NCBI GenBank assembly: GCA_964017125.1
Contig: OZ024912.1
Coordinates: 63,966,390-64,030,389 of the forward strand
DNA: 64,000 nt
DNA from: Flabesymbios commensalis
Taxonomy: Eukaryota > Annelida > Polychaeta > Terebellida > Flabelligeridae
Direction: 5' to 3'
Positions 22,741-34,997 of this stretch are shown piece after piece. Below the pieces are notes generated by a model. It saw only the letters and a program-made list of their open reading frames with translations, searched no databases and was not told the origin of the DNA. The first letter of the stretch is position 1, and the number at the start of each line of letters is the position of its first letter. Both the position numbers and the translations under genes were made by a program.

Positions 22741-24830
22741 TTCGAAAGTTATCTTGACGACTGAAGAAGTGATCACAGCCATTTTTAAAGTTATCTCAGC
22801 CACTACAAAAGTTATTTTAGCCACTGAAGAAGTGATCATAGCAACTTTAAACGTTATCTCAGCCACTACAGAAGTGATCTTGGCCACTGCAGAAGTGATA
22901 ACAACTACCTTAAAAGTTACCTCAACCACTACAAAAGCTAACTTGGCCACTGAAGAAGTAAATACAGCGAATTTTAACAGTTTTTTCATCCACTACAAAT
23001 GTGATCTTGGCCACTGATGAAGTGATCACAGCAGCTTAAAAAGTTATCTCGCCAATGCAAAAGTTATCTTGGCGAGTGAAGATGTGATCACAGCCACGTT
23101 AGAAGTTATCTCAGCCACTACAAAGGTGATCTTGGCCACTTACAAACTGGTGTCAGCCAATTTAAAGGTTATCTAAGCCACTACAAAGTGATCTGGGCCA
23201 CTGAAGAAGTGATAACAGTCACTTTCAAAATATCTAAACGACTACAAAAGTGATCTTGGTCACTGAAGAAGTGGTTACAATAACTTTGAAAGTTATCTCT
23301 GCCACTATAAAAATGATTTTGGCCACTGACGAAGTGCTCATAACGACTTTAAAGGTGATCTCAGCCACTACATAGGTGATCTTGGACACTGAAGAAGTGA
23401 TCTCAGTCACAGTAAAAGTTATCTCAGCCACTACAAAAGTGATCTTGACCACAAACAATCTTATGTCAGCCCGTAAAAGTGATCTTGGCCACAAAAAAAT
23501 GATCTCAGCCACTGAAGAAGTGATCACAGCAACTCTAAACGTTATCACAGCCACTACAAAAGTGATCTTGGCCACTGAAGAAGTAATCATAGCCACTTTA
23601 AACGTTATCTCAGCCACTACAGAAGTGATCTTGGCTACTGAAGAAGTGATCACAGCCAATATAAAGGTTATCTCAGCCATTGCAAAGGTGATCTTGATCA
23701 GTAACAAACTGTTGTCAGCCACTGACAAAATTTTCTAAGCCACTACAAAGTGATGTTGGCCACTTAAAAAGTTATCTTAACTACTACAAAGTTGCTGTGA
23801 TCACTTCTTTAGTGGATACGATAAATTTGTTCGTGGCCAACATCAGCTTTGTGGTGGATGGGACGATTTTAAAAGTGGCTGTGATGGCTTCTTAAGTGGT
23901 CAAGATCACTTTTGTAGTGACCTAGATCCTTTTTTTAGGGACTGACATAAGATTATCGGCTGAGATGACTTTTAAAGTGAATGTGATCACTTCTACAGTG
24001 GACAAGATCAGTTTTTTGTGGCCAAGATCACTTTAACGGGCTGACATAAGATTGCTAGTGGTCAAGATCACTTTTGTAGTGGCTGAGATAACTTTTAAAG
24101 TGACTGAGATCACTTCTTCAGTGACCAAGATCACTGTTGTAAAGTCGCTGTGAGCACTTCGTCAGTGGCCAAGATCATTTTTATATTGGCAGAGATAACT
24201 TTCAAAGTTATTGTAACCACTTTTTCACAGGTCAAGATCACTTTTGTAGTCGCTTAGATATTTTTAAAAGTGGCTGTGATCACTTCTTCAGTGGCCCAGA
24301 TGACTTTGTAGTGGTTTGGATAACCTGTTAATTGGCTGACACCAGTTTGTTAGTGGCCAAAATCACCTTTGTAGTGGCTGAGATAACTTCTAAAGTGGCT
24401 GTGATCACTTCTTCACTCGCCAAGATAACTGTTGCATTGGCGAGATGACTTTTTAAGTTGCTGTGATCATTTCATCAGTGACCAAGATCATTTTTGTAGG
24501 GGCTGAGATAACCTTTAAAGTCGCTGTGTTCACTTCTTCAGTGGCCAAGATCATTTTTGTAGTGGTTGAGGTAACTTTTAAAGTGGCTGTAATCACTTCT
24601 TCAGTGGCCAAGATCACTTTTGTAGTGACTGAGATAACTTTTAAAGTCGCTGTGATAACTTCTTCAGTGGCCAAGATCACATTTGTAGTGGCTGAGATGA
24701 CGTTTAAATTTGTGATGATCACTTCTTCAGTGGCTAAGATAACTTTTGTAGTGGCTGAGATAACATTAAAAATGCCTGTGATCACTTCTTCAGTCGTCAA
24801 GATAACTTTTGAAAAATGGCTCCAGAGAAT
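22740..24830. repeat. 63 bp minisatellite (3 x 21 bp) at the foldback core
   Basis: The left half repeats CCACTGAAGAAGTGATCACA, CCACTTTAAAAGTTATCTCA and CCACTACAAAAGTGATCTTG in order, each 21 bases long, so the higher-order unit is 63 bases and there are roughly 33 of them. Orientation flips near 23790. Because the period is a multiple of three, long stop-free frames (up to about 164 codons) arise on both strands as valine/isoleucine/threonine-rich repeats. I read these as by-products, not genes. Confidence 0.85.
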
Positions 24831-24849
24831 GTAAAAGTAATAACAAACA

Positions 24850-26200
24850 TTTATAACATGTAAAATTAACATGAGCGAGAAGGCTAAGAAAACGCTGGAA
24901 ATTGTTCAGATGGAGGAATAAAATACAAAGTTAGCGCTTAATTGTTGTACATTTCGTATTTAACAGAAATAAAATATTATGTATCCACGTTAAAGCCCTT
25001 GATAGTTACTTTTAACTGATATCAAAGATGTTGGTACATTATTTTATTTTGGTTACCGGGTACTCATTGGACCGAAATGTGAAACACTGTCAATTTCCCC
25101 GGGCTGGAAGAAAATTGGCCAAATATTACATCCAACCCAAAAAGTGTGTAATATCTTCGAATAGCTCATTATTTTTTCTATTCCAAATGGGTTTCTTTTA
25201 AGCCAACAATAATTCTAGAACATGTTTGAATCAAAACTAAATATTTATTATACACAAAAATCAGTTGAGAGAAAAGTATATTGACTATGTACTGAAAAAG
25301 TATGAAAAATAGGTAAAATTAAGGGTTAAAGTTCCAACTTCAAGCTCTCTTGTGCATTTGTCAAAGATTAGACACAAAATATTATGCATCCGTGGCCTGT
25401 GCCAGTAGCTTTCTATTGATATAAAATAAATTGATATAGCTCAAAATTTGACTACTCATTGGGCAAAACTGTGAGATACATACAATTTTCCAGAGCCCAA
25501 AGAAAAGCGCGCAAATTTTACGTCTAACCAAAAAAGTATATAATATGTTCACATAACTCACTATTTTTATTCCAAATGGGTTTATTTTCAACAGTCAACA
25601 ATAGTTCTAGAACATGTTTGAATCAAAACTAAATATTTATTATACACAAAAGCTGAGAAAAAAGTATTTAGACTATTTACTGAAAAAGTATGAAAAAAGG
25701 TCAAATTAAGGGTTGAAATACCAACTTAAAGCTTTCCTGTGTATTTGTCAATGATCAGACACAACATATTGTACATTCATGTGAAAGCATGTGCCAGTAG
25801 CTTTCTATTGATATCAAACATATTGATATAGCTCAAAATTTGACTACTCAGTGGGCAAAAATGTGGGATATGGTCAATTTTCCCGAGCCTGAAGAAAAGC
25901 GAGCTAATTTTACGTCTAACGATAAAAGCGAGTAATATGTTCACATAACTCATTATTTTTATTCCAAATGGGTTAATTTTAAGTCAACAATAGTTCTACA
26001 ACATGTTTGAATCAAAACTAAACATTTATACTATACAAAAATCGGCTGAGAGAAAAGTATTTTGTCTATTTAGTGAAAAAGTATGAAAAATGAGTAAAAT
26101 TACGTGTTAAAATACAAACTTAAAGCTATATTGTGTATTTGTCATTGATCAGACACAAAATATTTTACATCCATGTGAAAGCCTGTGTCATATGTGAGGA
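24850..26200 (-). repeat. ~390 bp direct repeats, right arm of the foldback element
   Basis: Inverted counterparts of the left-arm units. They share TTCTAGAACATGTTTGAATC, TGAGAGAAAAGTAT and TACATCCATGTGAAAGCC. The arms differ by scattered substitutions and small indels, so the inversion is not recent or is being eroded. Confidence 0.8.
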
Positions 26201-26531
26201 TAATAAATAATTAAAAAATATTTAAATAGAAAATTACCACAATTTTAGCAAACAATCACTTCATACGCAATATTTCAAATTGCGGTTTGCGATTTTGACG
26301 GTACTAGTGTTTAAAGGGTTTTTACGGTACTTTTGGACAATATGATTTTTGTAAGACGCGCAGATTCGGATTCCTGAGAAAATTTCACTATAGGTGGAAC
26401 TCTTACATCGTATGGACCTTTCAACACAAATAAAACCCCCCTAGCTCTGGGACTATTGTACTTACAACTGCAATCATCAAACACCAGACTACATGAAAGT
26501 AAAACCAGCGCCAATACACAGTGCCGCACTG

Positions 26532-26640
26532 CAGACCCACGCGAGACGTTGACCAAATGCTGGTTCAATTTTGGCCCACCGTCTACGGCGTCTACCCAAT
26601 ATCTAACCAACATTGGGCCAACGTCTCGTGCTTGCTGGGG
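26532..26640. mobile_element. Palindromic AGCAAACAC MITE
   Basis: CGAGACGTTGACCAAATGCT at one end is inverted in ACATTGGGCCAACGTCTCGT at the other, followed by GCTTGCTGGGG. It lies 80 bp outside the right end of the foldback element. Confidence 0.75.
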
Positions 26641-26879
26641 TCACACCCTTGCGGTCATCAAGTCCTCATGCATGTAACTAGAACTACCAGTATTTAAATG
26701 ACGAGGTAAATGACTACGGTATATTATATAGTCGTGATTCAATAAAATTAGCGTAACATACTTCCTTATGATATAAATATATATCTATTGCATAAAAGAA
26801 CATGCTCCCGCATTATTGAGTGCCCATTGGAGTACTGTTTTGACAAAAACTTTTAAATTGACAAGAATCGTTGTTGTTG

Positions 26880-26965
26880 CAACATTGACCAAATGTTGGT
26901 TTAACGTTGGCACAACGTCTTCGACGCTGGCCCACCATTGCATCAATGTCTCGTGTTTGCTGGGT
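26880..26965. mobile_element. Palindromic AGCAAACAC MITE, one end worn
   Basis: ACATTGACCAAATGTTGG and the inverse-type ATTGCATCAATGTCTCGTG plus TTTGCTGGGT flank ACGTCTTCGACGCTGG. The left CCCAGCAAACAC end is lost. Confidence 0.65.
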
Positions 26966-27177
26966 ACGAACATAACACCTTACAATATAAGCGAAAATGC
27001 TACAATTGTAAGCATGGTGATACATAGCGCTGACAGACATATATGAGGGGGGTCCGTCGTCTCCAAGGGGATGTGAAAATGACAAAAAGGTGGTAGATTT
27101 AATTCTTCTCGCTACTCACCATTTTCGGTAGATGACTACATGGTTATATGAAAACAAAGCAAAATAAAAAGATAGTA

Positions 27178-28932
27178 GTTTTCAGCCCGCCTTTTAATTT
27201 TAATTAAAAAAGGTGGGCTATTGCAATTGAAGTTCGGCGTCGTCGGCGTCGGCGTTAACATTTACTTGTGGGCGCGATAACTTGAAAAGTTTTCCATGTT
27301 TCCTTCCCAAATTTGTTTTGCATGTTACTATTGACCACTTCTCGGACAAGTTCAATAATGGCTGAAAAAAAATTCAAAATAGCCGACTTATTGCGATTTT
27401 TCACCTTTTACGTCAATAATTTGACCTTGTGGGCGCGATAACTTGAAAAGTTTTTCACGTATCCTTTTCAAATTTGCTATGCATGTTACTAATGACCAGT
27501 TCTCGGACAAGTTCAATAATGGCCGAGAAAAAAAAAAAAATGGCCGATTTATTGCGATTTTTCACATTTTACGTCAATAATTTGACCTTGTGGGCGCGAT
27601 AACTTGAAAAGTTTTCCATGTTTCCTTCCCAAATTTGTTTTGCATGTTACTATTGACCACTTCTCGGACAAGTTCAATAATGGCTGAAAAAAAATTCAAA
27701 ATAGCCGACTTTTTGCGATTTTTCACCTTTTACGTCAATAATTTGACCTTGTGGGCGCGATAACTTGAAAAGTTTTTCACGTATCCTTTTCAAATTTGTT
27801 ATGCATTTTACTAATGACCAGTTCTCGGACAAGTTCAATAATGGCCGAAAAAAAAAAAAAAATGGCCGATTTATTGCGATTTTTCACATTTTACGTCAAT
27901 AATTTGACCTTGTGGGCGCGATAACTTGAAAAGTTTTTCACGTATCCTTTTCAAATTTGTTATGCATGTTACTAATGACCAGTTCTCGGACAAGTTCAAT
28001 AATGGCCGAAAAAAAAAAAAAATGGCCGATTTATTGCGATTTTTCACATTTTACGTCAATAATTTGACCTTGTGGGCGCGATAACTTGAAAAGTTTTTCA
28101 CATATCCTTTTCAAATTTGTTATGCATGTTACTAATGACCAGTTCTCGGACAAGTTCAATAATGGCCGAAAAAAAAAAAATGGCCGATTTATTGCGCTTT
28201 TTCACATTTTACGTCAATAATTTGACCTTGTGGGCGTGATAAGTTGAAAAGTTTTTCACATATCCTCTTCAAATTGGTTATGCATGTTACTAATAAGTAG
28301 TTCTTGGACAAGTTCAATAATGGCCGAAAAAAAAAAAAAATGGCCGATTTATTGCGATTTTTCACATTTTACGTCAATAATTTGACCTTGTGGGCGCGAA
28401 AACTTGAAAAGTTTTTCACATATTCTCTTCAAATTTGTTATGTATGTTACTTATAAATAGTTCTTGGACAAGTTCAATAATGGCTGAAAAAAAAAATGGC
28501 CGATTTATTATGATTTTTCTCATTTTACGTCAATAATTTGTCCTTGTGGGCGCGATAACTTGAAAAGTTTTTCACATATCCTCTTCAAATTTGTTATGCA
28601 TGTTACTAATAAGTAGTTTTTGGACAAGTTCAATAATGGCTGAAAAAAAATTCAAAATGGCTGATTTATTGCGATTTTTCGCATTTTACGTCAATAAATT
28701 GACCTTGTGGGCGCGATAACTTGGAAAGTTTTTCTAGTATCCTCTTCAAATTTGTTATGCATGTTACTAATAAGTAGTTCTTGGACAAGTTCAATAATGG
28801 CTGAAAAAGAATTAAAAATGGCCGATTAATTGTCATTTTTCGCATTTTTTGTCAATAATTTGACCTTGTGGCTGCAATAATGACTTCAAGTTCAATAATG
28901 GCGGCGGGCTATTGTCGAGTGTGCTCTTGTTT
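27178..28932 (-). mobile_element. Helentron/pearl-like satellite carrier, ~10 core units
   Basis: In the - orientation it starts AACAAGAGCACACTCGACAA, passes TAGCCCGCCGCCATTATTGA, runs through about ten tandem units of ~160 bp (TTTGACCTTGTGGGCGCGAT, AACTTGAAAAGTTTTTCAC, GGACAAGTTCAATAATGGC, A-run), and ends CAATAGCCCACC with a hairpin (TTTTTTAATTAAAATTAAAA) closing in GGCGGGC. There is no protein-coding content. The architecture (unequal ends, 3' hairpin, central ~160 bp repeats) resembles the bivalve pearl/CvA and HINE elements moved by Helentrons. Assignment is by analogy. Confidence 0.75.
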
Positions 28933-28981
28933 TAGTTATTGATACTAGTATATGTACTAGTATATGTACGTAGTTTGTTAT

Positions 28982-30006
28982 AACAAGAGCGCTGACGCTA
29001 ACAATATCCCCCGCCATTAATTAAAGTCAACAATGGCCTCAAAGTCAAAGGTTAAAAAATAGGTTAAAGGTCACAACCCCAAAAAAGCACATCTACACCC
29101 CCTAAGGGATGTGTGTGGCAATATGAATCCAGCAAACGCTTTCCAAGCTATCATCCGGAAAATTAACTTATCTTCTGCCATCAATTCAAGTCAATAATGG
29201 CCTCAAAATCAAACGTAAAAATTAGGTCAAAGGTCGCAACCCCAAAAAGGCACATGTACACCCCCTGAGGGATATGTGTATGTAATATGAAAACAATCAA
29301 GCAAATGCTTTCTGAGATATCCTCCGGAAACTGAACTTATCATCCGCCATCAATTAAAGTCAATAATTGCCTCAAATTGAGGGTCAACAATTAGGTCAAA
29401 GGTCATAACCCCTAAAAGGCACATCTACACCCCCTGAGGGATGTGTGTGTGCAGTATGAGAACAATCCAGCAAACGCTTCGTGAGATATCGTCCGGAAAC
29501 TGAACTTATCATCCCAAATCAAATAGTCAATAATCACCTCAAAATCAAAGGTAAAAAATTAGGTCGAAGGTCATAACCCCCAAAAGGCACATCTATACCC
29601 CCTCAGGGATGTGTGTGTGCAGTATGAAAACAATTCAGCAAACGCTTTGCGAGATATCGTCCGGAAACTGAACTTATCTTCCGCAAACAATTGAAGTCAA
29701 TAATCGCCTCAAAATAAAAGGTAAAAAATTAGGTCATAACTCCCAAAAGGCACATCTACACCCCCTGAGGGATTTGTGTGTGCACAGTATGAAAACAATC
29801 CAGGAAACGCTTTGCGAGATATCGTCCGGAAACTGAACCTAATATCCGCAATCAATTAAAGTGGATAATCGCCTCAAAATCAAAGGTCCAAAACTAGGTC
29901 AAAGGTCATAACCCCCAAAAGGCACATCTACACCCCCTAAGGGATGACGGCCAGACATAGTGATGACAATATCCCCCGCCCCTACTTCGTGGGCGGGGGA
30001 TAAAAA
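28982..30006 (+). mobile_element. Second satellite carrier with matching ends, ~180 bp units
   Basis: It starts AACAAGAGCGCTGACGCTAA followed by CAATATCCCCCGCC and ends CAATATCCCCCGCCCC, a short hairpin (CCCCGCCCCTACTTCGTGGG continuing into CGGGGG) and ATAAAAATG. The core is about six tandem units of 170-190 bp containing AAAGGTCATAACCCC, CAAAAGGCACATCTACACCC, GGGATGTGTGTG and GAGATATCGTCCGGAAACTG. Core monomers are unrelated to the neighbouring element but the end pattern is the same. A decayed piece of this core lies at about 62890-63130. Confidence 0.75.
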
Positions 30007-33000
30007 TGATTTTATTTCAAATTAAAATATATAAAAAATACTATGATTCTTCATGATTATTTTGAATATATAGTACAATGATCGACCACTAGTTATGAAA
30101 AACGTCAACCCCGTGTCTGAGATATGTGGTCGCTCATGATCTGATGCACAGTTATATCTTCACTGCTTATCAACGGTCGCCGAAATGAGTATGCGTTTCA
30201 TTTGCTCCGTTGTTATTTAATACTTACAATAAATATATAAAAGGTCTAAAATTGACCTGCCATTTAGCCAGCGTTTGTTCAATTTTGATCCATCGTCGGT
30301 AACGCTGACCAAGCATTTTGTCAACCCTGGTTGAACGTCTGTGTTTGCCGGCTATACCCAGAAACAGCTGGATGGGTCAGCGTTTGCTCATTGGTTTCTA
30401 TACAAGGTCGGTAACTCACTGAATTCGTGGAAGCAGCAATCTCAACATATTGTTCACGCTCGCATGCTCAACATAGGGGCTATTCAGCGCCACTATTCTA
30501 TCGTGTAAGCCCAAAAGGCAGTAATTTCTCAATATAATAGTAAGCTGAATACTGCAGTGTATTATTCACGACATGTCTCATTTTGTTGGAAATGGTGCTT
30601 CTGTCAGAATGAGCTCGTAAAATGATTATTAATGCACGTAAATTATGAGATTTCCGTTTAAAAATTCATCAATAATTTGCTACAAGAACTAGGTATGCCA
30701 TGGTAACATTTGCTCGGTAGAAAACAAAAGTCTACATAGTCCATTTCTCATTTTAAAATGACGAAAACTTGAAAGTTTCCTTCCCTCAGTAGAAGTATAG
30801 ACATGGCAGTGATTGTCACCGTATAGACACATCCCAATTTCCCGTGTACCCAGATACCGCCACTTGATCGCAACATGCAGCCAGTGTGTGTAAACACCTT
30901 TAGCTGACACCTTTTACAGCCAAGAGCTAATGCAGAGCACGATAGTATGTCAATATATTTTTATTTAGCGTATATATCCCACGAACGCGAGAATTCCCAT
31001 TGGGCGACAATCATATTAAAGCTGCATAACTGTTTTGTTTATTTCGATTAAAATAACCTAAAACGTACAAAACAATCATTGCTATAGTTTTAAAGGCCTT
31101 ATAAATGCACTAAAACTGGGTAAATGTAGCGGAATTAGTTCACCATGCGGTACACCATCAAGTAATATTAAGTAGTGACTCGGTGTGTGTACAATATTCA
31201 TGTAATAACGGTAAGGTTATGGGCCGATATAATGTTACATTGACCAGCACGAAACCACCCCCTTAATAGGAAACACATAATTATGTTGAACTGAATCGGC
31301 GTAATGTTGGGCCGATATCGCAGACGATGGGCGGCATTATTCTGCCATTGGATCAATGCCTGTGTTAGCTGAGATACTGGGTTAGATGTCGGATAATGGG
31401 TCAAATCGGTTACAGTAAAGTGATGTTTTTAAATATTATTTTATTTTACTGCATAGCGCGATGTATATCACTGCATGTGATGATTTACGATAAAATAAAA
31501 TAAGGTCTGATATTGTCTAGTAGCTTTTTGACTATATTTTGAAAAAAATGCAAATGTTTTTCAAGAAAATCACGAAAATCCAAAGAGCGAAAACGATGAT
31601 TTACATCACTGAATTTGATGGTTATTTCCAGTACAATTTCTCACGGTCTGGGGAGAGCGTCTTTAATGGCGGGACAAAGGCTCTGATGCTGGCCCACACT
31701 TGAAAGCACCATACTGAAATAGATTTCTATTTTTTCAAGTGAGTGACATTCTCTATACCGGTACCGATCAGGGTACCGATATTAAACATTACATTACATG
31801 CAGATATCATCCATATCACACAAAGTAATAACTTCTAGATATGTCTAACTGATATGAGACAATACACGTTGTACTGTGAAATGTATCTATGATCACTTAA
31901 AAAATAACAATAATTTTAAAAGTCTTCCTCTCTTTTTTCTATGATAACCGTTATCTGCCACTTGGTACTTTTAATGTCCTGATTATATAGACAGTATGTC
32001 TTACTCCGCTGTGAGCAGGTTTGTTTTGGTGGGACAACAATATTTGAAAACAACAAACTTAAATCCTTAATAACTCAGTAACCGGAGCAGTAAAATAAAA
32101 AAATAAAACACCATTCTCCATGGATTAATCGTTTGAATGAAATAAACAAAACAGTTATGCAGCTTTAAGTGAGAGACGTAATTGTAGTCGAAATGATTAT
32201 AACTTAGTATAGGCCTTAGTCATAATTTTAATATCGCTATTATAATATTTTGTGGTTGTAGTTATTACATTAAAGGGACTGGCCCAGGCTAAAATCATCA
32301 AAAAATCGGTGATTTTATTTCGGGTTCTTAATATGACCATATGATGTAAACATGTACATAGACTAGAACTGCAATTTTTTATAATTTTTGTGCTGCGCAT
32401 TCACCAGTTAGGCTAGATATAGAGACGAAATTCCCGCATTTCCTATTTTTGACATGGTTGTCAATAATTAGAAATCAGGAATTTCGTCTCTATATCTAGC
32501 CTAACTGGTGAATGCGCAACACAAAAATTATAAAAAATTGCAGTTTTAATCTATGTACATGTTTACATCATATGGTCATATTAAGAACCCGAAATAAAAT
32601 CACCGATTTTTTGGTGATTTTATCCTGGGCCAGTCCCTTTAATTTAATACGCAACTTAACATGCAAACACGGGTGTAGCTTACATGTATAATATATGAAC
32701 GATTACGGTAATATAATTAGGTTTGAATTTAATACCATAGACTACTATACTAGTGGTACTATTGATAACGAAATTAAATTGACCAGAATATAGTTGGACA
32801 AACCCCCCCCCCCCCCTAATTTAGCAAGACCCGGATGAACACCCATTCAGATTTCCGCGCCTATGTGCTCGGGACAGCGAGGAGTTACCCGGTAGGCGCT
32901 ATAGAAATTTCATATATATCCATTCATTCATTTCGTCACCCACATCTCTCGGATAATATATTATTAAGAAAATTCCAAGATGAAATGCATGGTCTACAGG

Positions 33001-34997
33001 CTAACCCCGTACAGAGTGAACTATACAGTAACACCAGCAGTGACCTTATATAATCTAGTGTTCCGTGGATGGGAGCATAATGCTGAATAATGGAAATGTA
33101 TTTTTTTACATTTTTTGACAGACGTCAGTGCTTTAAATTGACATTTGGGCCGAGAAGCCTCAAGCGTTCATCCTTCGCCGAGAAGCGTTAAGTGCTTGCT
33201 CCAAATTTGGGTGTTTTTTAAATATGCCATGTGATTAGGGTGCTTAACCCGACCCTCCCAGTCCCACAGGCATCTCAATATAATCATTATATCCATCCTT
33301 TATGTGACGTTGAAAATCACATTCCATCGTGATATTTTGATAATGTTCATTATTATTTACTTTGACGTTTGATCCTACTTAAATATAGTTAGTTAATTTC
33401 AATTATATTTTTTCATCTATGATATTTATTCACCTCGGGATGGGGATGTCTAGACAGCCAAGATGATAATAAATACCTGGATGTAGGCCTATGCACTGAT
33501 ACACCACACAACGACCACGGGACAATGACCCAATGCAGGTTCAATGCTGGACCGCCGTCAACAACGCTGGTACAACATTGAGCCAGCATAAACAATAACA
33601 TAATTACCATATAACAACATACAGTGATGGATTTATGCTTACTGGGGAATAAATCGTCATTTCCTCAATTTTCTAGCTAGAGGATTATATAATATATAAA
33701 TCTCGGATAGTTTTAGCTGAAAAGAACAAATATGTCATTTTTATTCCTTAGATATTAAGAAATAAAATAGATTTAATCCACAGTCAGTAGCTTAGTCTGT
33801 CACAGTGTAACATATTACATAATCACCTGATCACAGGTGGGTAGGCCTACAGCGTGACACAGTGTGTATAGGCCTACCTACCACAGACCTGCATCAGTGG
33901 GGTATACGCCTCAGAATGAGCATCCCCCTCCGTTGTAGTACGTTATCCCCTCTGCAAAGTCTGCAAAGGCAGTCTGTGCTAACTTGTAAATTGAGCAGAT
34001 ACTGCATTTTGACTTTGCACGGCAGTTGTAAGATAACTCCTATACAACATGTACAATGAGGCTACGCGTTGTTATCAGGTGGTCGCTGAAAGCCAATCAG
34101 CAGATGTTACCGTAAATAGGACCATTCCCAGAGGTTGGCCCAGCATTGAAACAACACGGATTAATGTCACATGTTTACTGGTATACCGTGCATATATACT
34201 GAAATTCCCAGGGTCAGCCTATCTCAGAATGTTCTTTACCACAATAGAAGCTATGGTGTCAGAGGCATTTAAACCAAGGGTTAGATTTTCAAAGGCAATA
34301 TATATTATTGCGAAATATTGTATCGATATCATGATAGATTTGGTCTCAAGAGCAAAACATCTGTTAGCTTTCCCCAGTTTCAAACTCTCATTGTGGTGGT
34401 TTCTTAAGATTTTATTGGCCTAGTTTGATCCCAAGGTAGGCATTGTTCTCAGTAAAATCTACTGGCTATCTACAGGGTATAGATCAATAGCCCAACACAC
34501 AGCTAAAAATTTCAAGACCCCTAACTGTTGTAAAATTGCTGACGGAAATCCCAATAACTCAAATACAGATATTTATGCTTATTCAGAAAAAACATTTGGT
34601 TGGCCAACTGTAGGCTATGGGATGACAGAAAACTGAACCTATGCGTTTTGCTGTATTTGAGAAGATGTGAGTGATGGTCATTTGGGACACACATTATATG
34701 GACACAAAAAAACAGAGCCCAGAATCCGTTTTGTGAACCATATTAAAACATTATTGGAATGAGTTCCAATAATGTAAAAATGTGTAGTCTCCGGGGGGAA
34801 TATGCACTGAAAAATTTCACCTCCATAAAATTTTAAGTGGCGGACTTGTGATCATTGTTGACTTTAATATGCGTAATATCTGGAAAACCGTATCAGATAG
34901 CTAGACCATTACTATTGAACAAAATGTGAGGTTTCTGAGAGGGTTATACCCTGAAGAGTTTCAACAAAATTACATTTAAAATGACTTACGGTCATTT
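30007..34997. other. Intergenic stretch with MITE remnants
   Basis: No coding exon was recognised. It holds worn palindromic MITEs (about 30254-30352, 31200-31400, 33513-33592, 34115-34185), the TTAA hairpin element at 32274-32638, a C homopolymer near 32805 and otherwise AT-rich DNA. A 124-codon frame at 34049-34423 runs partly through a MITE and shows no family signature. Confidence 0.5.
32274..32638. mobile_element. 365 bp near-perfect hairpin MITE, TTAA-flanked
   Basis: The left half (AGGGACTGGCCCAGG..., CATCAAAAAATCGGTGATTT, TTAATATGACCATATGATGT, TTAGGCTAGATATAGAGACG) is repeated inverted in the right half almost base for base, around a short spacer near 32450. TTAA stands at both ends (32270-32273, 32639-32642). 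High arm identity suggests a recent insertion or conversion. Two partial copies lie at 38778-38998 and 39559-39820. Confidence 0.85.

Larger units (their letters stand above)
21078..26455. mobile_element. 5.4 kb foldback element (giant inverted repeat)
   Basis: The two halves are inverted copies of each other over about 2.7 kb each, meeting near 23790. The outer ends are TAGTCCCAGAGCTAGGGGGG at left and its inverse at right. Moving inward each arm has a ~260 bp terminal block, about four ~390-410 bp AT-rich direct repeats, then a satellite of 21 bp units grouped as 63 bp. Flanking bases are TTG on both sides (21075-21077 and 26456-26458), a possible 3 bp target duplication. There is no transposase-like reading frame. 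Apparent frames in the terminal block (PRARGVLFVLKGPYD) and satellite occur symmetrically in both arms and are not host genes. It resembles foldback (FB-type) transposons in layout. Confidence 0.85.

Noticed and set aside
23234-24872. Long open frames on both strands (up to ~164 codons) rich in Val, Ile, Thr and Ser
   Set aside because: They follow the 21/63 bp satellite period and occur equally on both strands and arms of the foldback element. No domain, start context or splice support.
28982-30006. Regularly spaced repeats considered as CRISPR-like
   Set aside because: Units of 170-190 bp are contiguous and wholly repetitive with no unique spacers, and the genome is animal.
34049-34423. 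124-codon open frame
   Set aside because: It runs through a worn palindromic MITE and repeat-like sequence and has no recognisable motif.
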